Of a stretch of 64,000 nucleotides of DNA, positions 38,734 through 51,025 are shown one piece after another. The position numbers were made by a program, and so were the translations under genes. The stretch's first letter is position 1. The number at the start of each line of letters is the position of its first letter. The DNA comes from Maea johnstoni (Eukaryota; Annelida; Polychaeta; Spionida; Magelonidae): the NCBI GenBank assembly GCA_963942565.1, contig OZ012695.1:10738358-10802357 (forward strand), given 5' to 3'. The notes below the pieces were generated by a model. That model searched no databases and was not told where the DNA came from. It was given only the letters and a program-made list of their open reading frames with translations.

Positions 38734-39489
38734 ATGCGGTCAAGGGAACCTTATACGAAGGCTACCAAAAGCACAGTCGCTGGTTGGGTAAAAGAGGCCA
38801 TCGCAGGGGCGTTCTCGCACCTTCCTAAGGAGCGGAGGCAACGCATGGGCATCAGAGCCCACGACACCAGAGGGGTCGCAACTACTTGGGCTACAATGGC
38901 TGGCGTGCCATTTGAAGCAATTATGGATGCTGCAGCCTGGAGCCGCCCGCAAACCTTTGTGCAGTTCTATCTAAAGGATCTCCTTGCAACAAAGGGTCGA
39001 TTCAGTAGAGCAGTGTTGGTTACGGCTAGCACAGCGTCTAGAAAATAAAGAACAGATCCTTCCACAGCTTTCTTAGGCGGTGGTACTCTGCTTCCAATGT
39101 GAGCAGGTAAGAATTTAGATATAAAACAGGAAATTAGAAGTTATTTCTTTTTTATGATAAATACTTACCTGCGATCATTGCCAACCCTTCTGTAGCCTCC
39201 CCTAGAATCCGTTCTTCCATGAGGGTTTTTACGCCTAAAATGAGAAGAGGATGAAGGCACATGCGCCAACCGTGACGTCATGACCGGTATTGGTGTGGCA
39301 ACCAGCGGGGATCATGCAAACTACGTTCTATTTTTAATTTTGAAGGCTATATTTAGATAGCCCTCCTTCTATGTTCATCGCAAGGATCTTCCATAGGGAG
39401 AGACTGCCAAATGAGAGCCTTCCTTTTGGGTGACCAGATCAAGCCCTGGAGATAGCTCCCAATGTGAGCAGGTAAGAATTTAGATATAA
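38734..39489 (+). mobile_element. DIRS-like fossil 3' end: tyrosine recombinase tail plus repeated ends
   Basis: A frame at 38,734-39,048 carries the C-terminal part of a tyrosine recombinase (RAHDTRGVATTWATMAGVPF, AAWSRPQTFVQFYLKD). After it, CCAATGTGAGCAGGTAAGAA plus TTTAGATATAAAA occurs at about 39,094 and again near 39,454, resembling the split direct repeats at the 3' end of Ngaro/PAT-type elements. The piece replaces or interrupts element B-I. 5'-incomplete, hence a dead fragment. Confidence 0.8.
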
Positions 39490-40614
39490 AAATATATTTT
39501 TGAAGTCCTCATCCAAAATTGGTCTAGACACACTTCGTCTCCAACAATTAACAAGAACATCCCACGGACCCCTTTTTTTCCTACATAAGCTGCCTGACTA
39601 TATATGCAATGTTACATTTTTAGAGACCAATGATTTATCATTCTATGCACAAGTAACCAAGAATTATGGGATAATCTTACAATGCGCTACATGACGGCCT
39701 CCATCACCCCAAATTGGCTACTTTTGGAATGAAATACATAAATTGATACCTGGTGAAAGAGTAAGGTGTTCGAATGAACACCCCACCCTTTTAACATGTT
39801 TGCCTATATCCATTATTTGGATATTTTGTAATAATTTTAGATATTTTCTTTTTTCTTTTGGCCATTTCTGTCCAATGTTTGGTTGTCGCAGACAACTGGG
39901 CAAGGACTTATTTTTATCATGTTCAAATTATTTCTTATAACAAAGACATATTTCAATACGATTTCAATTTTTATTCTCAAGTATTTTCACTTACTTTTTG
40001 GCCTTTTTTTTCAAAAGTTGGTTGTCCCGGACAACTAGGCAAACATTTTTGACACCCCACCAGTTATTCTTATCATGTTAAAATTATTTCTGATAACCAA
40101 AATGCATTTAAAAAAAAACTTCGGATTTTTGATAATAATTTTTAAAATTTACACTTATTTTTCTTCCATTTTTTTCACATTGGGGTAAGGTAAATGAAAG
40201 ACTCATTTTTATTACATTTAGCAGAAAATAGATTGAAATTTAGATATAAAATACAGGGTGCTTTTGTATGTATGTAACCCCAAAAAACCTAAAGTTTGTC
40301 AAAAGTTTTGAAAAATTGCAAAATGATTGCACTATATTTAGTATGCAAGAACTAATTTGCATATTCCAATGCAAACTATACATGCAGCCACGAAATATGG
40401 GTCTAGAGGCCACAATTCTTCAGTTATCTGTAAAATTGGTAAAAATATGACAAATAGATAATTTGGATAATGGTGTCTTAATTTGCATAAAAATGGCACT
40501 TGGGGGCATTTTGTCAACTTTTGAACATAGCAAATCGTTTTTCCACGCATTTGTTACCATATAAAACCGCCAATTAGGAATTGATTTATGAGGGTGCATA
40601 CTACACCCCCCCCC

Positions 40615-41712
40615 CCTCCCAGGGCAGATAGAAGGTAAATGGGTGGGAGTTGCATAAAGTGATAGTCATGTGCAGCAAGTGTGCATGCAATTGACAATAC
40701 CAACGTCATAGGGAACTTAATGGAACATTTCCTTTATCAAGAGATATAAATTAATACTTACACCAATTAAACTTCACAGAGCTCAATTTTTATATGAAGG
40801 CTAGGCATTACTTACATCCATTAAACTATAGATTTTCTCAAAGAAATTCCCAACTTCTCAACTGTGGAAATGTTTATTATAACTCAAAAGATAAAAAAGA
40901 TCGTTTTTAGTCAAGGCCCAACATAAAGTCATTGGCCCTTATAGCGAATGGCTATTTAGACAGACGTTCTCTCTGGGATCAGCGGATTTGACCAACAATT
41001 CATTTTAGTAAAGTAAAGTAAAATATAAAGAAAGCAACCGTTATTTAGAGTAGGAAATATGTCTAAGTGCCACACGATGCACTGGGCAGGTAGAAAAAAA
41101 TTTGAGAGACAGTGGCAGACTGAAGAGATCCCGCATTCCCATGATTTGTAGGCAAGCGGCCTAGCCACTAGACCACGCAAACCTATGAGGGATGATATTT
41201 TGAAAAGAAAATTATATTAATGAAATCCCGTAACTCTATTTGGGATCGTTCCTAGCATTCCGATTTTAGTCTTGTCATTTACGTGATTGACAACTGGATT
41301 AAATCTTTGAACAGGATGGCTAGGCCACTTTTATCAATGACCCCACATATCTACGTACGGCCCCAAACTGATTATGACCTGCCTTCGTCATGCGAGCAGG
41401 TAAATATCCAAATGAAATATGGCTCCTGTTGTCGATCTACCCCAAACCAGCTCGGCTTAACCCGAATGACGTTAGAACCCAATAAGGAGCGCCAAAATAG
41501 CTCAAAATTTGTTTTTGATGCCTTTTCAAATAAATGAACAAAAGTAATTTTATCAATACGCCTTTACATGTTTTTCACTTTGTGGCATCGCATACATCGC
41601 ATACCGATTTTGCCTTAACTATGAACTTGCTATTCTGAGGTTTATTTATTATACTTGTTACCGTTTCACTTTTGCGGCGCTGCACGCCGCGGGGGATGAA
41701 TTTTTGCGTCCA
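40615..41712 (-). mobile_element. Element A, copy 3 (3' end deleted)
   Basis: Minus orientation, same position in the B-I right arm as copy 2 in the left arm (begins after TCCAG on the plus strand at about 41,713). Holds a tRNA-like A-box segment (GTGGTCTAGTGGCTAGG, near 41,170). About the last 250 bp are missing, ending at the arm's C-run. Confidence 0.75.
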
Positions 41713-42109
41713 GCACAAAACCAGCAAGGGCACAACATGCCCTGCTTGACGATAAGATGATCCATATTCAAATTGAGCTTACAGAAGCCAGAGTTCCTTT
41801 CGAGCCCTGGCAGCCCTAAATTGTGCAAACCTTTATACACTCAGCACAGTTGGGTGCGACTGGATGACATATCTCTCGGGACAGCTCAGGTCTGTCTCGT
41901 GACTGGTCGAGTGTATCACCACAGCTTTCAGGAGCTCTTTCTATCATAGTATTCTGCTTGCGAACACAAACTAAACAAACCTTACTAGATCACTGAGATG
42001 ATTTTGCATAAATAAAGATAATTAATTTGAAATGAATAAATATTTGAAATATATCCACGAAGCACTATTACAAACATGAAGCACTCAAATAAAAGAAAAA
42101 AATGCAGCC

Positions 42110-42180
42110 TACAGGATTAGAACTGGTGTTTCTAAATTCGGAAGCGAACATTCTAACCATTACACCATCGAAATGATACA
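42110..42180 (-). repeat. tRNA-like segment in B-I right arm
   Basis: Minus strand: ATGGTGTAATGGTTAGAATG and CCAGTTCTAATCCTG; the B-box has one change from the consensus. Confidence 0.6.
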
Positions 42181-42522
42181 TAATTATGCGTTTTAAAGCA
42201 GTTCTTATACAAATGGTCCCAGTTGATAGTCAATACTTTCTCGAAAATCAATACTTTTTTGATGTATTTTAACTATTGAAGATTCAATTGCAGATTCATT
42301 TGGAAAGTCTGAGAGAACCTCCCCTGCCAATTCCCCATGACTATATATCAAGTAAACTACTACTGCATGGACACGTTAGAGATAGACGTATCCCATAGGA
42401 CGTAAGACCCGATACGTTGACAATTTAACTTCTTGCTTCAAGCAATACTTATGCTGCCACCTATTGTCTGACACAGAATTAAAACTTCTTCAACCTGGCT
42501 CTCACCTTTATGAATTGAACAG

Positions 42523-42525
<3 letters not shown>

Positions 42526-42583
<58 letters not shown>
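42526..42583. repeat. (AT)n tract between B-I and B-II
   Basis: 58 bp of pure AT; element ends lie immediately on both sides. Confidence 0.97.
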
Positions 42584-42587
<4 letters not shown>

Positions 42588-42935
42588 TGTTGAGTTCATA
42601 AACGTAAGAACAAGCGTGAAGAAGTTTTAATTCTCTATCAGTTGACAGATGGCAGCATGAGCATTGCTTAAAGCAACAAGTTAAATTCTGGACGCAACAG
42701 GGCTTACGTCCTATGAGATACGTTTCTATGTAACGTGTCCAATACAGTAGTAGTTTACTTGATATCTAATCTTGGGGAATTGGTAGGGGAGGTTTTCTCA
42801 GACTTTCCAAATGAATCTGCATTTGAACCTTGAGTAGTTAAAATATATCAAGAAAGTATTGATTTTCGAGAAAGTATTGACTATCAACTGGACCATTTGA
42901 ATAAGAACTGCTTTCTAAACTTAAGTTTTCTGTAT

Positions 42936-43012
42936 GATTTCGCTGGTGTAATGGTTAGTGTCTTTGCTTCCGAATCCAGCAGCACCAGTTCGAATCTGGG
43001 TAGTGGCATCTT
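42936..43012 (+). repeat. tRNA-like segment in B-II left arm
   Basis: GCTGGTGTAATGGTTAGTGT and ACCAGTTCGAATCTGG; the latter forms a T-arm-like hairpin (CCAG-TTCGAAT-CTGG). Confidence 0.68.
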
Positions 43013-45225
43013 TTTTCTTTTAGTTAAGTGCTTCATGTTTGATTTAGTGCTTCGTGGATATGTTTCATATATTTACTCACGTCATATTAATTATCTTTAT
43101 TTATGCAAAGTCATCTTCGTGATCTAGTAAGATTTGTTTAGTTTGTTTTTGCAAGCAGAACACTATGATAGACAGAGCTCCTGAAAGCTGTGGTGATACA
43201 CTCGGCCAGTCACGAGACAGACCTGAGCTGTCCCGAGGGATATGTCATCCAGTCGAACTGTGCTGCGTGTATATAGGTTTGCACAATTTAGGGCTGCCAG
43301 GGCTAGAAAGGAACCCTGGCTTCTGTAGGCTCAATTTGGATATGGGTCATCATATCGTCAAGCAGGGCATGTTGTGCCTTTGCTGGTTTTGTGCTGGATG
43401 CGAGTTTGGCAGCTTGCAGCAGACCATATAGTCTAGTCAGAAAAGGGGGGGGGGGGGGGGTAGTATGCACCCTAGGAAATCGATTTCTAATTGGCGGTTT
43501 TATACAGTGAAAAAATACATAGAAAAAAGATTTGATGTGTTAAAAAGTTGACAAAAAGTCCCAAGTGCAATTTTTATGCAAATTAAGACGCCATTATCCA
43601 AAAATCTCTATTTGTCATATCTATGCCAATTTTACAGATAACTGAAGAATTATTGCCTCTATACCCATATTTTGAGGGTCAAATGTTATCATGAGAACTG
43701 TCTCAACGTAGCTACATGTACAGTTTGCATGTGAATATGCAAATTAGTTCTCTGAATGCTAGATATAGAGCAATCATTTTGCAATTTTTCAAAACTTTTG
43801 ACAAACTTTAGTTTTTTGGGGGGTCACATACATACAAAAGCACCCCGTATTATATATCTAAATTACAATCTATTTTCTGCTAAATGTAATAAAAATAAGC
43901 TTAATAGGATGCCCAAGCATGATTTTATGAGACTTTCTTTTCACCTATACCAATGTGGAAAAAATGGCCAAAAGATAAGTGAAAATATTTTAAAATATTA
44001 TCAAAAATCCGAATTTTTTTTATTGAATTTTTGTCATCAGAAATAATTCGAACATGATAAAAATAACTGGTGGGCTGTCAAAAATGTTTGCCCAGTTGTC
44101 CAGGACAACAAGATTTTGAAAAATGGCCAAAAAATAAGGGAAAATGCTTGAGAATATTATCCCAAAAATTGAAGTCATTTTGAAATGCGTCTCTGTTATC
44201 AGAAATGATTTGAACATGATAACAATAATTCATGGGCTGTCAAAAATGATTGCCCAGTTGTCTGTGACAGCCAAACTTTGGAAAGAAATGGCCAAAAGAA
44301 AAGTGAAAATATGTAAAATTATTACGAAAAATCTGAAATCGTTTTTAATACACCTTTGTTATCATAAATGATTTGAACATGATGAAAATAAATGATGGGC
44401 TGTCAAATGATGGGACAACCAAATTTCAATAGAGAGAGTGCACCAAATCCAGTTTGTGACTAGAACTTCTATTTCAAATGGAAGTCTGACTGCAGGTATG
44501 GTATTTTGACCAACTCATATGATAGAGTAATTGAAGGCAACATTAGTAATAATTGGTTTAGGCCAATTCTCTTTTGGCTAGAGCCTGGCAAAATGTCAGT
44601 CCATGTAGTTTTACCAAGAGTTATGTAAAAGAACAATTTGATGTGTTATTTTAACATGGTTTTTGGATGTCCCCATCAGTTCTATTTTTGTCCAGATTTC
44701 TTTTTCTCATTTGTGGATGTTAAACCATACGCGATAAAGGCAAACATGTAAAAAGGGTGCGGTGTTCATATTGAACACCCTACTCTTTCCCTAAGTACCA
44801 ATTTATGTATTTCATTCTAAAAGAATCGATTTGGGGTGATGGAAGCCATCCTATAGCGCATTGCAAGATTATCCCGTAATTCTTGGTTACTTGTGCATAG
44901 AATGATAAATCATTGGTCTCTAAAAATGTAACATTGCATATAGATAAATGAGTATATACCATGTTTGATTGCTAGAAATACATTTCAAAACTTACTAGCT
45001 TCTCGGCACAATATAAGTTTGAATTTGCAGGGTTCATTGGAAAGTTTACATTTTCTTCTCAAAAGGGGTGCAAATATTGGGTATATCAAGATTCGGCAAA
45101 TTTTGAACACGGCAAATTAACCAGATCTACAGTACTTGAATCCCATCTCAGATCCAGATACTCAGGTTATTTGGCAAGGGTAATCGCAACACAGGTACTC
45201 AACCTAATAAGGGCTACCGTAAATC

Positions 45226-45340
45226 CTCAGAAATATTGACCATTCCAGAAATTTGGACCACCATGATTATTTTACAAAATAATTAGTTGGGAATCTTGGC
45301 CAACCTCAATCTACCCGCAGTCACATGCCACAAATCTCTC
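45226..45340 (+). mobile_element. Diverged end of the 33.5-kb MITE family
   Basis: CCGTAAATCCTCAGAAATAT and following sequence resemble the left end and subterminal part of the MITE at 33,469. The other end was not found. Confidence 0.45.
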
Positions 45341-46454
45341 GAATACAACAATACCTAATCTTCCAACTAAAACATTCTAGTATGCGTATTGACTGATAAT
45401 AAACTAGCATCGCAAACAAACTTATCCGGGCTTGTACACCTGCATTTAATCACACACTTATTGATATGCAATGTGATTTTACTGTTGGCCATTCATTAAC
45501 GAATAGCATCAGTTAGTGAATTAGTGCAGTAGGCAATATATGATATTCTATAAAGGGCAATAAAAATGGGATAAAATATGGTTCATCTGAGATTGTAATT
45601 TAAATATGTAATACGGGGTGCTTTTGTATGTATGTGACCCCCCAAAAAACTAAAGTTTGTCAAAAGTTTTGAAAAATTGCAAAATGATTGCTCTATATCT
45701 AGCATTCAGATAACTAATTTGCATATTCACATGCAAACTGTACATGTAGCCACGTTGAGACAGTTCCCATGATAACATTTGACCCTCAAAATATGGATAT
45801 AGAGGCAATAATTCTTCAGTTATCTGTAAAATTGGCATAGATATGACGAAGAGATTTTTGGATAATGGCGTCTTAATTTGCATAAAAATGGCACTTGGGA
45901 CTTTTTGTCAACTTTTTAACACAGCAAATCGTTTTTCTATGCATTTTTTTACTGTATAAAACCGCCAATTAGAAATCGATTTCCTAGGGTGCATACTACC
46001 CACCCCCCCCCCCTTTTCTGACTAGACTATATGGTCTGCTGCAAGCTGCCAAACTCGAATCCAGCACAAAACCAGCAAGGGCACAACATGCCCTGCTTGA
46101 CGATATGATGACCCATATCCAAGTTGAGCCTACAGAAGCCAGGGTTTCCTTTCTAGCCCTGGCAGCCCTAAATTGTGCAAACCTATATACACGCAGCACA
46201 GTTGGGTGCGACTGGATGACATATCCCTCGGGACAGCTCAGGTCTGTCTCGTGACTGGCCGAGTGTATCACCACAGCTTTCAGGAGCTCTGTCTATCATA
46301 GTGTTCTGCTTGCAAAAACAAACTGTACAAATCTTACTAGATCACTAAGATGACTTTGCATAAATAAAGATAATTAATATGACGTGAGTAAATATATGAA
46401 ACATATCCACGAAGCACTAAATCAAACATGAAGCACTTAACTAAAAGAAAAAAG

Positions 46455-46530
46455 ATGCCACTATCAGGATTCGAACTGGTGCTGCTGGATTCGGAAGCAA
46501 AGACACTAACCATTACACCAGCGAAACCAT
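46455..46530 (-). repeat. tRNA-like segment in B-II right arm
   Basis: Minus strand: GCTGGTGTAATGGTTAGTGT and CCAGTTCGAATCCTGATAG. Nearly identical to the left-arm copy. Confidence 0.68.
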
Positions 46531-46880
46531 TCACAAAACCTAAGTCTAGAAAGCAGTTCTTATTCAAATGGTCCGGTTGATAGTCAATACTTTCTCGAAA
46601 ATCAATACTTTCTTGATATATTTTAACTACTGAAGGTTCAAATGCAGATTCATTTGGAAAGTCTGAGAAAACCTCCCCTACAAATTCCCCAAGATTAGAT
46701 ATCAAGTAAACTACTACTGTATTGGACACGTTACATAGAAACGTATCTCATAGGACGTAAGCCCTGTTGCGTTCAGAATTTAACTTGTTGCTTTAAGCAA
46801 TGCTCATGCTGCCATCTATCAACTGATAGAGAATTAAAACTTCTTCACGCTTGTTCTTACGTTTATGAACTCAACAATAC

Positions 46881-46905
46881 ATATATATATATTATATATA
46901 TATCA
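46881..46905. repeat. (AT)n tract flanking element B-II
   Basis: Short AT tract starting where B-II ends. Confidence 0.9.
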
Positions 46906-47009
46906 TGGTGATTAATGCGATTGTGGTTAGAAGCTCTTTTTTAATATCAATATTTCCTTCTCTCTATCTCTATCAAGATTTCCTTCTCTCTATGATGTTT
47001 GTCTAACAT

Positions 47010-47170
47010 CAGGGTCTTTGTCAGGATTTAGAAACTGGTTGCCCAAAATTGCCAATTATATATATTTTCCTGGAAGACCGCAATATTCTCAGAATTCAAT
47101 CATAAACATGTGTTACTTATTGAAATAAGGTATAAATCCTAATACAATATCATGGGATTTCACCTTGGTG
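47010..47170 (+). mobile_element. MITE D, copy 2 (partial)
   Basis: AGGATTTAGAAACTGGTTGC start and TCATAAACATGTGTTACTTA match copies 1 and 3; the right end is missing. Confidence 0.6.
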
Positions 47171-47174
47171 TAGA

Positions 47175-47345
47175 ACCCTTTGTATTGGTGATGTGAACAC
47201 TTGGTGATGTGAACACTTAGTATTTTGAACACCTCCCAAATGATGTGAACACTTAGTATTGTGAACACCTCAGTGGTGGGACTTGTGACTTCTACAAAAG
47301 AATTTCTGAGATGTAAACACCCCCTAATGTGAACGCTTTTGCTTT
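47175..47345 (+). repeat. Short irregular tandem repeats
   Basis: The word GATGTGAACACTTAGTAT and variants recur about six times at irregular spacing of 20-40 bp. Confidence 0.7.
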
Positions 47346-47967
47346 TAGCTTTAATGACCATGCAAAGCCATTGTTTGGTTTTCCTAAATTCAGGGTGCTT
47401 AAGAAGCTAGCCTACTACCACTCTCTGTTCATCCATCTCTCTGGTTTAACTAAGGACCTAACCCCTGTACGTGTCACTGTAGCCACAATAGAGACCTGTA
47501 CGTCCTTATAAGGTCGTCTAGTGAGAATAATGGTGGTTACCATTGGCAACTTACCATGTCACAAACTCCCTTGTCCTGAAGTTGGGGACAGCAATTGAGT
47601 TGAAGAGCATGAAGGATCATGGGTACTCCGAGAGTATAAGAAAGAATTACAGGCTTTTTCTGGTGCAGTACCAGTGATTTGAACAAGAGAGTACCACAAA
47701 GAGAAAATCTCATCTTGGATATATACCAGAGTTATATGTTAAGTTAGACGAGGTACCTAGTACCTTCTGAGTCCCCCAGTGGTTGTAGTAGAAGATTGTA
47801 GTACTGCTAATGGCCTATAGATGGCACCATGTGTGTCACCAACCCGATTGTAGTTCTGTCAATATGGTAATAACCTATAAGCTAGGCTAACCCTTTATCA
47901 GAATTTTTTAACAGAAATACATCTATCCTTTGTTTCTCGTATGGCAGTATCTTCACTGCATTGAGTT
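47346..47967. other. Intron sequence, no gene seen
   Basis: No exon or repeat recognised. Confidence 0.35.
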
Positions 47968-48275
47968 ACCTGTGACCAGAGTCTTAGCTAGGATTTGGAA
48001 ACTGGTTGCCCAAAGTTGGCAATTTCAAATTTTTAGGGCATCCTATTTTTCAAGAAAGACCATAAGCATAAGCATGTATTTACATAGTGAAATAGGGCTT
48101 TATGGCCTTGTACAGTGTTTGGAAATTTGATTGAGGTAAAAAAATGCAATAATACACTTGAAATTGACATTTTGATAAATTCCTCACTGAAAATGGGTTA
48201 CCTGAAGGGTGATTTCTGAGGGTTTGTGTGTCCACATGATCGGCCAAATGGCCTGCTGGCTGCAGAGACAATGAT
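47968..48275 (+). mobile_element. MITE D, copy 3
   Basis: Starts GTCTTAGCTAGGATTTGG and ends CCTGCTGGCTGCAGAGAC; the ends form an imperfect TIR. About 308 bp. Superfamily not determined. Confidence 0.65.
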
Positions 48276-48996
48276 TCCTGTGAGGTTTACCTGTCCACCT
48301 GTTGGTGATTATAAGTGTGTCCCCCAAACCCTTTGATCTCTCGTAGACTCTGTCCATATACCAACAACACTTCTTACCTGGAAGCATGTGTATACAGGGA
48401 TTAACAAACTCTCAAGGGTGTTATGTGTGTCAGTGTGGCAGAGTATAATTATACCATAGATTGGAAAGCCTTGCAGCGTTATGTACGGTCGAGATAATTC
48501 ACACTTCGAAGAGGGTCTGGTATGTGTATAACAATACTAGAGATTGGAAAGCTTTCAATTATCATATATGGTTCAGATAATTCACACCTCAGCCCTACCT
48601 TGTTGAACTGGTTAGTCAAAGGAAGCCTCTGGCCACCAGACCAGCTATTAGTATCCTTTCAGTGCTTGTTCTCAATGTGAGATATAATATGCTCTAGCTA
48701 TCCCATCTGCCAGACACAAGATCTTGCTGGACAAGCAAAAGACTGCTTGGCCTATGGTGACAGGTCCATTTTTAGTCCTGACTATTTGCTAGTAGCCTGG
48801 TCCTCAATCTAAGATAAAGTGCTTAACAGCAAAAAAATTATAACACCACACTTCTGAAGATGCCAGCACTGTCTTGAAGGGCTACAGAAAAGAGTAAGTC
48901 TGTCATTTGTTGAAGTTCATGTGGCTCCACCTAGAGGTCAATATCAGAACTAAGCCTGGGCTGAATTCAACCTATGTAGGTTATGGAGACAGGTAT
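48276..48996. other. Intron sequence; local duplication
   Basis: A segment of about 90 bp (TAGATTGGAAAGC... GATAATTCACACTTC) is repeated at 48,457 and 48,539. No exon found. Confidence 0.4.
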
Positions 48997-49226
48997 TTAA
49001 CCCATTCATGTCTGGAGATCTACTTGATGAATGTTGTCTGAACTTGTCATACTTTCAAAGATAACTTTGGAACGAAGCATAATTTTGAAAACTATTTGAA
49101 GGAGAGTTGTAGATAAAGTTCTGATGAACAACTGACCATCAAAGTTTTTTGAAATATTGCTTTTGTAAGAGAGAAACTACCAAAATAGTTTGGCAGTTTG
49201 GGCTTCTCTTGGTATGAAAGGGTTAA
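48997..49226. mobile_element. MITE I, copy 1 (TTAACCC ends)
   Basis: Ends TTAACCCATTCATGTCTGG and GGTATGAAAGGGTTAA. TTAA at both edges suggests a TTAA-target element such as piggyBac or Kolobok type. Confidence 0.6.
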
Positions 49227-49441
49227 GACAGACTTGTGATAAGCCTAAGTATTTGCCTGTTACCTGCTGCCAGGTGCATGTGGCCTCTGGCTAATTGGAT
49301 GAATGCCACTTGGAATTGATAGCTAGTGTTGACAACTCTTAAGTCAACGAGGAAATAAAGAAAAGATCAGTGCATTTCTACATGCATTGCACATGTATGA
49401 ATATTACAGTATACCTTGTTTAACTCATAACTGGATTGAGG

Positions 49442-49654
49442 TTAACCGGTTCATGTCTGTTGGACCAAAAAACACCTGGCTTGTTTGGTGATAATTTTTG
49501 GGTAATATTTGAAGGAAAAATGTTGATCAGAAACTTACAAACAACTCTCCTGCAATTAGTTTTCCAGTTTGTGATCAATTCCCAAGTTATCTTCAAAAGT
49601 ACCTGAGGTCCAGACAATAGTTGTCAAGAAAATCTCTAAGCATGAATGGGTTAA
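49442..49654. mobile_element. MITE I, copy 2
   Basis: Ends TTAACCGGTTCATGTCTG and AGCATGAATGGGTTAA, 213 bp, same architecture as copy 1 about 215 bp away. Confidence 0.62.
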
Positions 49655-49734
49655 ATTGTACTCATCAGTTAATATTTTCTGACAGTAGCACTAAGCACAA
49701 GCGGCCTACAGAAGTCACTTATACCTGGTGATCT

Positions 49735-49908
<174 letters not shown>

Positions 49909-50785
49909 AAATAAACTATTATAAACATTCATATATACATATGCATGATTCAATCATAAAGTCAAAAGGGTTTCTACAAATATTTGTTTAGCTTTTTTCT
50001 CAGGTTCATTGATCACTGTTTTTAAAGTTATTATATATTTGGCATAATGACTAAGTTGATGGTTCCTTGTAGTTTAAGATCGAGTTCCTATCATGTTACA
50101 TGATCGTTATACAATAAAGGTATTCGGTTTATAGTCTTGTATCCACCGAAATGCTCACACGACCTTCCTCCCCTAGCAGGCACTGTACATACAGAAACCA
50201 TTTCAATCCCCCGGGGGATATTCCAGAGCAACTGGCAGCATATAGCTGAAATCGCGATTCAAACATTTACTACGTCCAGTTTTTTCAAAGTTCATTTTTT
50301 ACGATTGTGAGGCACAAAGAAATTCCACAAATGGGCAGGATGTATTATTAAGAATCTGTTTTCTTGAAGTTGAAACTTTTTTTTTCGGTTCTAGTGGCGA
50401 AATTAATAAGTAAATTGAGAATTTCGCCAGGGTTCCTAAATCAACATTGAAAAAAGCCGTTTTTGCCGTTTTTTTCCAAAGTCGCCAATTTTTTTCAAAA
50501 ATAACAAACATAACAAACAGGTTATGATAATAGGGTAAAAGCGATGTGACAATTTTTTGAAAATAGTATGTTTTTTGTGTGAAATGCATATCTAAGGGAA
50601 GCCGTAACCTCGCCATTGTCAAAAAAATCAACTTCCGGTTGTAGCGAATAGCTATTTTTTCGCTTCCAACCTGAAGTTGGAAATAAAAAAATGATTGAAT
50701 CAGATAGATGAGGATCTCATCTATCCAGGTAGGTACTCATATTTGGATCGGGGGGCGATAACTTGATAAAATTGAAAGGAATCGG
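49909..50785. other. Intron sequence, no gene seen
   Basis: Includes a short inverted pair (CTTCCAACCTGAAGTTGGAA, 50,664-50,683). No exon or transposon ends identified. Confidence 0.4.
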
Positions 50786-50811
50786 CTAGGTACCATGAAA
50801 AATGGACTTAT

Positions 50812-51025
50812 CGCCATGCACACACCACAAGCACCGCCCCCACGTGCCTATCAAATATCTCCGACGAAATGAATGGTTAACCAACATAACAACCCCACGT
50901 GGCAGAGCCTCAAACAAAGGCAACAGGATTTGACAACCCGACATGATTGGATCCCAGAACGTGACACCACCCCACAAGCACCGCCCCCACGTGCCAATCA
51001 AATATCTCCGACGAAATGAGTGGTT
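50812..51025 (+). repeat. About 135-bp repeat with CACGTG, left part
   Basis: Unit words CACAAGCACCGCCCCCACGT, GCCAATCAAATATCTCCGAC and GGTTAACCAACATAACAACC. The repeat continues at 53,759 on the other side of the LINE. Confidence 0.8.

Larger units (their letters stand above)
35847..42525. mobile_element. Element B-I: long inverted arms, each carrying a tRNA-like segment and element A
   Basis: The left arm starts GTGCTGTTCAATTCATAAAG (35,847) and the right arm is its complement ending at 42,525. Landmarks occur in both arms in the same order: TAGTAGTTTACTTGATAT, GGGGAATTGGTAGGGGAGGT, the tRNA-like segment, AGAGCTCCTGAAAGCTGTGG, element A inserted at CTGGA, a G-run, and AAATTAAGAGACCATTATCC-type sequence. 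The left arm also holds a LINE fragment (in A) and a DIRS-like 3' end. Core 39,490-40,240. No transposase frame, so it looks non-autonomous. Confidence 0.8.
42584..46880. mobile_element. Element B-II: 1.29-kb inverted arms with tRNA-like segment
   Basis: The left arm, 42,584-43,873, starts GTATTGTTGAGTTCATAAAC; the right arm, 45,593-46,880, is its complement. The arms are very similar to each other and clearly different from those of B-I. The core contains about three 163-bp tandem units (43,930-44,420; GAACATGATAACAATAATTC and GGGCTGTCAAAAATG) shared with the B-I core. No coding frame found in the core. Confidence 0.83.
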
